A stretch of 24,168 nucleotides of DNA from a virus: positions 1 through 24,168 of IMG/VR virus record IMGVR_UViG_3300034198_013875. The stretch is one strand, 5' to 3'. Below are positions 1 to 6,669 of this stretch, piece after piece. The number at the start of each line of letters is the position of its first letter. Positions within the stretch are counted from its first letter, which is position 1. Below the pieces are notes generated by a model. That model had not been told where the DNA came from. It saw only the letters and a program-made list of their open reading frames with translations, and ran no database searches. The position numbers and the translations under genes were made by a program.

Positions 1-84
1 ACTCCAACAGCTTCTGACGGAACTCCAACAGCTTCTGACGGAACTCCAACAGCTTCTGACGGAACTCCAACAGCTTCTGACGGA
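1..84 (+). repeat. 21-bp tandem repeat, four identical copies, running off the left edge
   Basis: Bases 1-84 are four perfect copies of a 21-bp unit encoding TPTASDG in frame. The array stops at 84, where the unit's first codon is followed by divergent sequence. The copies match at every base, including third codon positions, which points to recent expansion or ongoing homogenisation by slippage or recombination. The upstream extent lies outside the window. Confidence 0.95.
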
Positions 85-456
85 ACTAGAAACGCTATCA
101 ATGGAAGACAGACCTCTTATGGCTATGTAGGAGATCTTTATTCAGACCGTAGGAGTGCTAAGGGTATTGGCGCATTTGTTCCTGACGCAGAAGAAGCTAA
201 AATTAAAAATGGACAATACTCTGATTATAAATTAAGAGCAGGAGATATCGCAGTATCTTCAGATGTCGAATCTTCATTCCGAAAAGGAGGAATTTCTCCT
301 GGTCAAAATGTTACAGTAAATTATGCAGACGGAACAACACACACCGGAAGATGGATGGATCGAACTGCCGACTATCTATCAAATCGAGTGGATTTATATT
401 CCCCTAATGGACCGAATTCCAGAGATGGTGCAAAGATTACTTCATTTTCAAAATAA
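1..456 (+). CDS. C-terminal part of a phage virion protein with heptapeptide repeats (5' end outside window)
   Basis: The reading frame is open from base 1 to the TAA at 454-456, so only the last 151 residues are present. The visible part starts with four exact copies of the heptapeptide TPTASDG. A globular domain of about 120 residues follows, containing GYVGDLYSDRRSAKGIGAF, then GDIAVSSDVES, then WMDRTADYLSNRVDLYSPNG. The order of a GD(I)AVS segment, a Gly/Val-rich strand and a late D-R-T-A-D...RVDLYSP segment recalls small double-psi beta-barrel domains (RlpA/3D type). This is a pattern impression, not a firm assignment. The Thr/Ser/Pro/Asp-rich repeats look like a flexible linker or stalk. 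It lies 20 bp upstream of another same-strand structural gene, so a tail or baseplate role is the simplest inference. An alternative is a secreted or lytic virion-associated protein. Confidence 0.7.
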   Translation, partial: TPTASDGTPTASDGTPTASDGTPTASDGTRNAINGRQTSYGYVGDLYSDRRSAKGIGAFVPDAEEAKIKNGQYSDYKLRAGDIAVSSDVESSFRKGGISPGQNVTVNYADGTTHTGRWMDRTADYLSNRVDLYSPNGPNSRDGAKITSFSK

Positions 457-476
457 TTTTGAATTAAATAGATAAA

Positions 477-2486
477 ATGGATTATCCCGGAAAATATAAC
501 AATGATGTTTCAGAAAATGAAGAAATCTTTAAGGATAAGGTAGTTATCAATCAACCCGCAGGAAATATCGAATTTGTAAATACTAAAGATTCTGAAAGTG
601 TTGCAATTACTCATAAAAATGGAGGATTTGCTAAATTTGATAAATTTGGTTTGGACGTTTTGACAACAGTCGATAAACGGGAACATGTGATGGGAGATAC
701 CTTACTGACTATCAATGGTAAACAGACCCAACTAATCGATGAAGGTTCTGAAACGATTACATTAGGAGATACTTTACAAAGTGTGGGAGATGTCGATAAA
801 TGGAAAGCTCCTATGGTCGAAATTAAAAAAGCTCAACGGGAATTACATGACTCTAAAAGACTTTTTGAAGTAAAACGAACAGGCAAAAAGAATTCCATCG
901 ATCAAGCCCCTGATCAAACAAAATCAGGAAGTCATACTGCATGTCCCACTAATAAAAACAAATCAAAAATTTTAACAACTTCTGATGCTACAGTTACGGT
1001 AGCGGAAAAAAATGTTATGCCCCGTCAAAAAATTATCGAAATTACCGACAATGTTGACGAATATAAAATAGTTGTAGGAAGTGAAGATCGTTGTATGACT
1101 TGTTGGGGGAAGCTATTAAGTCCTTCCACACAAGATGGTAATTGGGCAACAGAAGGAGAAAAGCAAAAAATTGCCCAGAAACGGGAAGAAGTTCAGAAAA
1201 AAATTCATCAATATGAAAAACAATTAGGTCAAAATAAATCCCCTAACGGAGGATCTTCCATTCAAACTATTTCTAAAAATCTTGTAACTAATGTTGGACT
1301 GGTCTTCAACGATTTTGAATCTTTTAGAAAAGATCCCGCAGGAAAATTAGTTCCTTGTGGAGTTAAAATTGATCCGTTAGGAACGACTGTTTATACCCAA
1401 TATCGGGAAACCTCGTTAGTCGAACATGTTGATGTAGAGAAATTCCCCGGAGGTTCTTATGATCTTAATATTTCTGACGGATGGAAAGTTACTACAGGAT
1501 CTAATGGGATCGATCTTAAAACCACCGGTCCACTAACTACTTTTGGAACTATTGTCCACATGACAGGAGAGCAGATTTCTATTGGTTCCAGAGGGGAATT
1601 ATCCATGGAAGCTGAACGAATCGATCTAACTGCTGATGTTATTTCATTACGTCCTAAAAAATTATCCAGACAACTGGAAACAGGGGGACAATCAGAAGAA
1701 GAACAGCAAGTATTAATTGATGGAAATCTGAATGTCGGATTGAATGCAGTAGTTCGTGGAGGATTACATGTTGAAGGCGAATTGACCACTCATCACATTA
1801 CTGCACCTTGTGAATATCAAATTACAGAAACTGATTTTGTATGGGGGAACCAAAAACCTCCCACTAGTTTTGGTCCATGTCTTCCCGGATTAAATGGAGT
1901 TAAGGACACTTCACAACCTGATGCTTGTGCTACAGATTTCCCTAAATCGACTACCTATGCCACTCTACTCCCCGGAGCATTAATAGGATATGCTATAGGC
2001 GAAGACAGCAATGGTGACAGTCATTGCTTACAGGTATATTCTCTCCTCTCGGAGAATTTTGCACAAGTTGATCCACATTTCCATTATTTCAAAAATGTTC
2101 CTTTAAAATTATTTCAAAATGACTCAGAAACTGAAGTAACGGCAGGATCAGTTGGAGGAAGCAACACAACAACGTCTCACGATGCTGTAAGAGTCGTAGG
2201 AGCACGCAATAACTGGACTAAGCCAGTATTGCCGAGTCCAGTTATCAATTCAAAAACAGAAAATACTGTTATTTCTAAACTAGGAGGGGATGCGTGTGAA
2301 CCGTTATCAATCAATAAATCCGATTGGAACGAACCTGCTCAAAATGACTCTTTACCAGATGGTGAAGGAGTTAGAACTTCTAAATATACCGATCAAGAAA
2401 TAAAGCAAAGAATTGCTCAGATTGAAAAAGATCTGGAATCTAAATACACTGAACTTAAAAAGGCATTGTCGGAACTAAAATCCTAA
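477..2486 (+). CDS. Baseplate/tail-associated virion protein, VrlC-like (669 aa)
   Basis: This is a long, beta-rich, glycine-rich protein without a signal peptide. Residues about 315-395 form short alternating strands (L-x-I-x-x-G-x-x-V type), as in the repetitive beta structures of phage spike and baseplate proteins. Residues 410-450 contain LIDGNLNVGLNAVVRGGLHV and then ELTTHHITAP. Residues 532-545 contain DPHFHYFKNVPLKL. An H-x-H followed by (K/R)N-x-P-L is typical of VrlC-type and related baseplate proteins of T4-like marine phages, and the two His could bind metal. The last 35 residues are a charged helix suited to coiled-coil assembly. The ATG at 477 follows an A-rich leader with no Shine-Dalgarno. 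The gene ends tail-to-tail with the first - strand gene, sharing bases 2483-2486. The structural role is fairly safe; the exact family is from memory of motif order. Confidence 0.55.
   Translation: MDYPGKYNNDVSENEEIFKDKVVINQPAGNIEFVNTKDSESVAITHKNGGFAKFDKFGLDVLTTVDKREHVMGDTLLTINGKQTQLIDEGSETITLGDTLQSVGDVDKWKAPMVEIKKAQRELHDSKRLFEVKRTGKKNSIDQAPDQTKSGSHTACPTNKNKSKILTTSDATVTVAEKNVMPRQKIIEITDNVDEYKIVVGSEDRCMTCWGKLLSPSTQDGNWATEGEKQKIAQKREEVQKKIHQYEKQLGQNKSPNGGSSIQTISKNLVTNVGLVFNDFESFRKDPAGKLVPCGVKIDPLGTTVYTQYRETSLVEHVDVEKFPGGSYDLNISDGWKVTTGSNGIDLKTTGPLTTFGTIVHMTGEQISIGSRGELSMEAERIDLTADVISLRPKKLSRQLETGGQSEEEQQVLIDGNLNVGLNAVVRGGLHVEGELTTHHITAPCEYQITETDFVWGNQKPPTSFGPCLPGLNGVKDTSQPDACATDFPKSTTYATLLPGALIGYAIGEDSNGDSHCLQVYSLLSENFAQVDPHFHYFKNVPLKLFQNDSETEVTAGSVGGSNTTTSHDAVRVVGARNNWTKPVLPSPVINSKTENTVISKLGGDACEPLSINKSDWNEPAQNDSLPDGEGVRTSKYTDQEIKQRIAQIEKDLESKYTELKKALSELKS
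2209..2245. repeat. 11-bp perfect inverted repeat within the virion gene
   Basis: ATAACTGGACT (2209-2219) and AGTCCAGTTAT (2235-2245) are exact complements with a 15-base loop, inside the coding region of the 669-aa protein. No T run follows, so it is not a terminator. It may be chance or an mRNA structure. Confidence 0.6.
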
Positions 2487-2815
2487 TAATCTGATTCGTC
2501 TCCTAAAATTCCAGTTTGATCAACAAAATCTCCCAATGCATCAGATAGTGCACGATATTCCAATTCTGATTCCGAATGAATTAACGAGATAGATCCTCCA
2601 TGTATATCAAACCCAACAATGATATAACAATCCATATACTCTGACATGGATCTCATGACATTTTCTCCAAATTTTTTACGTTCAGATACCGTTGTAGGTT
2701 TTCCTTTTTTTCTAGGCTTTGGAACTTTAGGGTCCGAACTAGCTAAGATATGTTCAATTTTAGCAAGATCGGCTTTTGAAGGCTCATTAGAATCGGGTAA
2801 TGATTTTGAATCCAT
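2483..2815 (-). CDS. Hypothetical phage protein (110 aa)
   Basis: The function is not recognised. The N-terminal 45 residues are Lys/Pro/Ser-rich and probably disordered. The rest looks like a small alpha/beta domain, with the strand YIIVGFDIHGGSISLI and then the acidic helix ALGDFVDQTGILGDE. Small phage proteins with a 'D-x-x-I-V-G-F-D-x-x-G' strand followed by an 'AL...L' helix are common near T4-like replication genes, but no function is assigned to them here. It is the last gene of the - strand block. Its TAG overlaps the TAA of the convergent virion gene, and it starts 10 bp after the preceding 185-aa gene. No Shine-Dalgarno is visible. Confidence 0.7.
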   Translation of the reverse strand: MDSKSLPDSNEPSKADLAKIEHILASSDPKVPKPRKKGKPTTVSERKKFGENVMRSMSEYMDCYIIVGFDIHGGSISLIHSESELEYRALSDALGDFVDQTGILGDESDY

Positions 2816-2825
2816 CTAGTTATAT

Positions 2826-3383
2826 TTATTGTTTTGTTTTGGAAATCTTAAATAGGAAATTTCCCTTTCCGCTTCCATAATATTGGTCCAATTCATCATA
2901 TTTGACATTTGTTGCAACAATTTTATCAGTGTTATAGTTATACACAGACACATTAATATTATCGTGCATTGTCAACTTTTTATAAATGGCATACCCCTGT
3001 CCTGTATGTAAATTGTCCGAAAGGATGTATTCAAAATATCGCAAAATTACCTTATCATATACATCATCCATATATATCGGAGTTTGTGAAAGTCGAACAC
3101 ATTTACTTATTTCCAATCCGTCATCATCTGTAATATCTCCAGTTATCTTATAATCAGGATCATCATCTCTTACGACATAAATCTCTACATAAGTTTCCAA
3201 ATTAAATAGATATATGTCAAAATCAGTAATTCCGATCTTCAATGTTTCTATTAATTTGTAATTATGTCTGTTTTTATTCCATACATCTAGTTCATAATCT
3301 ATATCTACCCGCATAGGTTTAGCAGGAACAGACATCTCTCGGAACAGAATTTTCTTTATATATTTATCAAAAAATGGAGTCAT
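2826..3383 (-). CDS. Hypothetical protein (185 aa)
   Basis: No family is recognised. The sequence is acidic and rich in Tyr, Asp and Ile, with many short beta strands (for example FDIYLFNLETYVEIYVV near residues 54-70). A Gly-rich C-terminal segment ends in FLFKISKTKQ. There is no signal peptide or membrane segment. An internal Met at residue 17 is an alternative start, but the longer form leaves only 3 bp after the preceding gene, which fits the tight packing here. It belongs to a run of four small genes downstream of the MazG-like gene. Confidence 0.6.
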   Translation of the reverse strand: MTPFFDKYIKKILFREMSVPAKPMRVDIDYELDVWNKNRHNYKLIETLKIGITDFDIYLFNLETYVEIYVVRDDDPDYKITGDITDDDGLEISKCVRLSQTPIYMDDVYDKVILRYFEYILSDNLHTGQGYAIYKKLTMHDNINVSVYNYNTDKIVATNVKYDELDQYYGSGKGNFLFKISKTKQ

Positions 3384-3386
3384 AAT

Positions 3387-3734
3387 CTATTCAGAAGTAA
3401 CTGGAGTTTCATATCGTGTTCCATATTTTGGATGTTTACGAATTAAACCGTGGTCATTAAGAAATTCTGCAAGATCATCAAGATCGTTAAATTTCTTCCA
3501 TGTATGGGAACTTAAATAACGTCCTCCATCATAGATATGAAAAGTCTCATCTTTGAAACAAGTCAATAAAATTGACATTCCGTTATTGTCGATAATGCAC
3601 GACCATTTACGGGAATCCTTTTCAGTATATGGAATAATATCCAATTTCTCTGAAGTTTCAATTTTATCCACGGAATATCCCATATCCCGAAGACGTTTGA
3701 TACAATATGATTTTGTGGTAATTTTATTTGCCAT
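3387..3734 (-). CDS. Hypothetical protein, paralogue of the neighbouring 95-aa gene (115 aa)
   Basis: The start chosen is the ATG at 3732-3734 (MANKITTKS). An upstream in-frame TTG at 3749 would extend it by five residues but would overlap the preceding gene, whereas the ATG lies 4 bp after that gene's stop. The function is unknown. Residues 41-70 contain SR-x-W...IID...ILLT...F-H-I-Y-D-G. The same order and spacing recur in the adjacent upstream gene (SR-x-W...LID...ILVT...FDIFYGD), so the two appear to be tandem duplicates. The C-terminal half is a charged helix (DLDDLAEFLNDHGL) with a basic tail. Confidence 0.6.
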   Translation of the reverse strand: MANKITTKSYCIKRLRDMGYSVDKIETSEKLDIIPYTEKDSRKWSCIIDNNGMSILLTCFKDETFHIYDGGRYLSSHTWKKFNDLDDLAEFLNDHGLIRKHPKYGTRYETPVTSE

Positions 3735-3738
3735 ATTT

Positions 3739-4026
3739 TTAGAATTCAAAAGTAAAAGTAGGAACTTCCCGCCCGGTAGTGATCAGTTCCAAGGTGTCAT
3801 AAATCTCATCAATTTCTACATCACTCAATACGCTATCGCCATAAAAAATATCAAAGTATTGAGTTCCTAATTCATATTTGTTTACGTGATAAGTGACTAG
3901 GATGTTAGAAACTCCTCGATCAATCAATGCAGTCCAGCATCGGGAATCTGCATAATTATAAATTAAATCCAGTTTGTGGATATGATGGGTTTTTTGAACG
4001 TTGTTTGCAAATGTCGGATAGTCCAT
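3739..4026 (-). CDS. Hypothetical protein, tandem paralogue (95 aa)
   Basis: This is a small acidic protein of unknown function. Residues 28-64 (SR-C-W...LID...NILVT...YFDIFYGD) match the core of the next gene downstream in order and spacing, indicating duplication followed by strong divergence. The C-terminal part (DVEIDEIYDTLELIT) replaces the longer helix of its paralogue. It starts 12 bp after the MazG-like gene ends. The leader is A-rich (TAAAAACTAAACTAT before the ATG) without a Shine-Dalgarno. Confidence 0.6.
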   Translation of the reverse strand: MDYPTFANNVQKTHHIHKLDLIYNYADSRCWTALIDRGVSNILVTYHVNKYELGTQYFDIFYGDSVLSDVEIDEIYDTLELITTGREVPTFTFEF

Positions 4027-4038
4027 ATAGTTTAGTTT

Positions 4039-4389
4039 TTAGAATTTTTTACCACCTTCAGCAAGGCGGGCTTCGTGAGTATGATCCTTTCTGATAGAAT
4101 TATACAACATCTTATCGTCAAATGCGCCTTGAATATCATAACCAAATCCTCCACAATAATCCAGAATTCGAATAATTGCATCTGCAAGTTCTACTTCTGC
4201 ATTTCGACGTAAAATAAGATGTGGGTCAATCAGATTTTTCCTCTCTCCTTCCAATGCTTCAGAGATTTCAGAGTGAATAAGCGCGATAAGTTCGGCTTTA
4301 TTACGTTCAATAGGTTCTCCGGTTGCGGGATCTTGCCACCATTTAATATTTGCCTGATGGACTTTTTGGGCTAGTTCGTTTAAGTTCAT
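4039..4389 (-). CDS. MazG-like nucleotide pyrophosphohydrolase (116 aa)
   Basis: This all-alpha NTP pyrophosphohydrolase fold normally converts NTPs or dNTPs to the monophosphate plus pyrophosphate and needs Mg2+. The metal-binding signature is visible: a first helix ELIALIHSEISEALEGERK with the E-x-x-E pair, and a second helix VELADAIIRILDYC with E-x-x-x-D. The ending KMLYNSIRKDHTHEARLAEGGKKF type (residues about 93-116) is typical of phage MazG-like proteins. The N-terminal KWWQDPATGE segment is also usual. It lies 2 bp downstream of the clamp gene, so it is probably co-expressed with the replisome. It may adjust nucleotide pools or hydrolyse alarmones such as (p)ppGpp; the substrate cannot be read from sequence. 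Confidence 0.85.
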   Translation of the reverse strand: MNLNELAQKVHQANIKWWQDPATGEPIERNKAELIALIHSEISEALEGERKNLIDPHLILRRNAEVELADAIIRILDYCGGFGYDIQGAFDDKMLYNSIRKDHTHEARLAEGGKKF

Positions 4390-4391
4390 AA

Positions 4392-5138
4392 TTATTTTAA
4401 TAGAGGAGTTGTAATGTATTTTAAATTTGCATTGGGGTTTTTGATTTCGATATACATGACACCATTGTCATTGAGTTTCATCGAAAAATCATTTTTTCCT
4501 TTAAGAACCAGACGTAAAATATCTGCATCATAGATCTTTTTGGGAATTGGAGTCTTTACGTCTTCTGCAACTAATACACTAATATCATCGGTGTGGTTGG
4601 AGGTGGAAACCTTATCTCCAAAATAAAAATACAACAGTTCGTTCTCTTGTTCCAAATAAAATTTACAATTATCAGAAGATAAATCCAAGGCTTTCTTAAT
4701 GTTAGACACCTTATCTGCCGTAATATTGATGGTATGATGAGTTACATACTTTTTAAAGTTATTGACACTAAATTTTGGAACTGATACTAAATTATTATCT
4801 AATAATCGAATATTGAATTTGATGTCTTTGGTATTAAAGGAGCAGCACGGAGAATTAGTGTCTTCACCAATCGAAAGTTCGATAAATGTGCTATCTGACT
4901 TTGTGCATTGAATACCCTTTGTTAATTTTGATACATTAATACTAAATCTATCCAGTGGATCAACAATAGTTAATGGACGATATGTATTATACAATGTTAT
5001 TGTGTTCGATTCTGTAGATGATAGAGAATATAAAATATCATCTTCTGTAAAAATAGACACTTTACCACTTTTGGTAATTTCATTGATCGGATTGATGAAA
5101 TAGTTTATAAATTCTTTAGGATTGATCTGAATTTGCAT
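4392..5138 (-). CDS. Sliding clamp, gp45/PCNA-like (248 aa)
   Basis: This is the probable DNA polymerase processivity clamp. It has the repetitive alternating-strand character of the PCNA/gp45 fold: an N-terminal helix (PKEFINYFINPINEI), strands through residue 110, and a second half opening with NFKKYVTHHTINITADKVSNI. The ending, with YDADILRLVLKGKNDFSMKL and then MYIEIKN followed by KYITTPLLK, resembles the last domain of phage clamps (D-A-D-x-L-R and Y-x-x-P-L). Its length is slightly above T4 gp45 (228 aa). Its first 23 bases overlap the end of the 200-aa Q/P/H-rich gene, implying translational coupling. The polymerase in this window ends in a peptide that could dock on such a clamp. Identity by direct sequence similarity is weak, so the call rests on fold pattern, size and context. 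Confidence 0.6.
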   Translation of the reverse strand: MQIQINPKEFINYFINPINEITKSGKVSIFTEDDILYSLSSTESNTITLYNTYRPLTIVDPLDRFSINVSKLTKGIQCTKSDSTFIELSIGEDTNSPCCSFNTKDIKFNIRLLDNNLVSVPKFSVNNFKKYVTHHTINITADKVSNIKKALDLSSDNCKFYLEQENELLYFYFGDKVSTSNHTDDISVLVAEDVKTPIPKKIYDADILRLVLKGKNDFSMKLNDNGVMYIEIKNPNANLKYITTPLLK

Positions 5139-5718
5139 CAGGAGATTCTACGGTTGGGGTTGGATTTAAAACGGATAATAATTGATCTATAGATAGCTTA
5201 AGCGATGCAATATCTTTAGTCAACTTTTTAAGTGTAGTTTTTTGAGACTTAATTTCTCTAATTAAGGCTTCCCGGAATTCTCCCTCATCTGCTAGATATT
5301 GCTTTTGTCCAGAATAGTCAGGAACGGCAAATCCATCCATTTGAGCAACATGCGAACCTTGTGGATGAATTCCTTGAGGAATATATTGTTGTGCATACTG
5401 TTGAGGAAGTGTTGCTAATGGAGCATTACTAGGAGGAAGAACACCTTCAGGAATATTTGGATAATCAGATGGTTGATTATAAATGGGATGTTGTGTATAT
5501 TGTGGAGGCGAAACCTGTTGATATTGTTGAGGATGCTGAGGATGCTGAGGATGCTGATAGTGTTGAGGAGGTCCTTGAGGACGTTGTTGCTGTTGCGGTC
5601 CATTCAAGAAATTCCTAAAATCAGTCCTTCGATAAGGAATGTCACCACCTTTCATCATACTGTGCATGGTTTTATCCAAAGAAGCGGCTAAAAAAGCTAT
5701 GTCTGTATCTTCGTTCAT
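5116..5718 (-). CDS. Q/P/H-rich low-complexity protein with C-terminal helix (200 aa)
   Basis: No known family is recognised. Residues 1-35 look folded (MNEDTDIAFLAASLDKTM...). Residues about 36-120 are a disordered Gln/Pro/His/Tyr-rich stretch including four QHP-type triplets in a row. Residues 145-190 form a charged heptad-like helix (EFREALIREIKSQKTTLKKL...DQLLSVL) that could make a coiled coil. The tail is Ser/Asp-rich. The disorder-plus-coil layout suggests a scaffold, tether or condensate-forming accessory factor, but that is inference. It overlaps the clamp gene by 23 bp and is the first gene after a promoter-like sequence (TTGAAA-N17-TAAATA) ending five bases before its ATG. Confidence 0.65.
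   Translation of the reverse strand: MNEDTDIAFLAASLDKTMHSMMKGGDIPYRRTDFRNFLNGPQQQQRPQGPPQHYQHPQHPQHPQQYQQVSPPQYTQHPIYNQPSDYPNIPEGVLPPSNAPLATLPQQYAQQYIPQGIHPQGSHVAQMDGFAVPDYSGQKQYLADEGEFREALIREIKSQKTTLKKLTKDIASLKLSIDQLLSVLNPTPTVESPDANSDQS
5529..5557 (-). repeat. Short 9-bp tandem repeat encoding HPQ
   Basis: Roughly three copies of a 9-bp unit (CTGAGGATG on the + strand) lie in the Q/P/H-rich gene and encode the repeated H-P-Q. Imperfect copies flank it. The unit length keeps frame, so slippage would change protein length without disrupting it. Confidence 0.75.
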
Positions 5719-5723
5719 ATCAA

Positions 5724-5752
5724 TATTTAGCCGCTTCTCGAATAATTTTCAA
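5724..5752 (-). promoter_or_regulatory. Putative promoter for the 200-aa gene and clamp operon
   Basis: On the - strand, TTGAAA (5747-5752), a 17-bp spacer and TAAATA (5724-5729) lie in the 37-bp gap after gp32. Only five bases (TTGAT) separate the -10 from the ATG. The -35 is five of six to consensus; the -10 is weak. Confidence 0.45.
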
Positions 5753-5755
5753 CTA

Positions 5756-6640
5756 TTAGTCTTTCAATAGTTCGTCCAATTCATCAACTTCTTCGGAAGA
5801 AGCTGAAGTTTTTGAAGTCGGACTGAGGTGAGGAATTTCATCTTCATCCAGATCTCCGTCAGATGTTGCACTGTTGCCAAACCAAAGAGTATCAAGGATC
5901 TTACGAATCTCTTCTGTAGATTTGACTTCAGGGACGAATTCGGTTAGATCATAGGCAGACTTAAGAATCTCATCGATCTTGGCAGGAGTTAGGCCAAGAC
6001 TTTCGGCATCGTCAAATTTGGCAGCATAGCTATTAAAACCGGCCTTATCAGTAACTTTGATAATAAGACTTCGGCCTTTTTCGGAAAGATCCAATGCCTT
6101 GGTTCCGATTTTTTTAGCCATATCACCAAAAATAGCTTCTTGGATAGTCTTATAGATGTCAGATACTGCATTACCATCTTTATCTACTTGTGCGGCATAT
6201 TTCACGGCGACAACAGATCCGATTTTCGCCTTGGCTTCGGCATCATCGCCATCCACGGAGACTAGATAAGCATTCACTTCCTGTTTACGGGAAGGAATGA
6301 GCTTATAGGACCGCTTTTTACCTTCTTCATCACCCTGTTCTTTAGCCTTGGAATAAACTGCCCATTGGGTAGTTTTGAACAGATCATCTTTGATCCCAGC
6401 ATCTTGTGGAGAACGACCACAATATACATAAGATCCGTCAATAATACTCGGGAATCCGATTTCTTTCCATGACACAAATGTGTTATCCACATCATTGATA
6501 TTCGGAATGAGACGGAGAGTATAGGTGTTACCTTTTTTGAAGGTCAGCACCCGTGGATCTTTGGTTCCAGCTTTTTCTTTGTTGACTTTAACTTCTTCGA
6601 CTTGTTTTACTTTGTTTAGGATATCTTCTAGATTTAACAT
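5756..6640 (-). CDS. gp32-like single-stranded DNA-binding protein (294 aa)
   Basis: This protein coats ssDNA at the fork and recruits recombination and helicase factors. The start is taken at MLNLEDILNKVKQ (ATG 6638-6640). An upstream in-frame ATG at 6694 would add 18 residues overlapping the previous gene and is less likely. The T4 gp32 layout is visible: a basic N-terminal segment (residues 11-24), an OB-fold core beginning RVLTFKKGNTYTLRLIPNIN (30-49), a second core half with KKIGTKALDLSEKGRSLIIK (176-195) and GFNSYAAKFDD (201-211), then a Ser/Thr linker and an acidic tail ending DELDELLKD, matching T4's DLDDLL end. Length is close to T4 gp32 (301). It has a single Cys (C74), so the His/Cys3 zinc site of T4 gp32 is absent. 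It lies between the loader candidate and the clamp operon. Confidence 0.85.
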   Translation of the reverse strand: MLNLEDILNKVKQVEEVKVNKEKAGTKDPRVLTFKKGNTYTLRLIPNINDVDNTFVSWKEIGFPSIIDGSYVYCGRSPQDAGIKDDLFKTTQWAVYSKAKEQGDEEGKKRSYKLIPSRKQEVNAYLVSVDGDDAEAKAKIGSVVAVKYAAQVDKDGNAVSDIYKTIQEAIFGDMAKKIGTKALDLSEKGRSLIIKVTDKAGFNSYAAKFDDAESLGLTPAKIDEILKSAYDLTEFVPEVKSTEEIRKILDTLWFGNSATSDGDLDEDEIPHLSPTSKTSASSEEVDELDELLKD

Positions 6641-6669
6641 ATATTTTATTTTTAGTTTATTTAATTTTA

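Noticed and set aside
1-84. CRISPR-like direct repeats
   Set aside because: The copies are contiguous with no spacers and encode an in-frame heptapeptide.
2821-2832. AATAAATATA before the 110-aa gene as a T4-type late promoter
   Set aside because: It lacks the exact TATAAATA, and such strings are frequent by chance in this AT-rich DNA; no other gene start shows it.
3735-3749. TTG start giving a 120-aa form of the 115-aa gene
   Set aside because: The ATG at 3732-3734 sits 4 bp after the upstream stop; the TTG would overlap that gene and no ribosome site supports it.
3553-3870. + strand ORF of 105 codons
   Set aside because: It covers two - strand paralogues whose shared motif supports them as the real genes.
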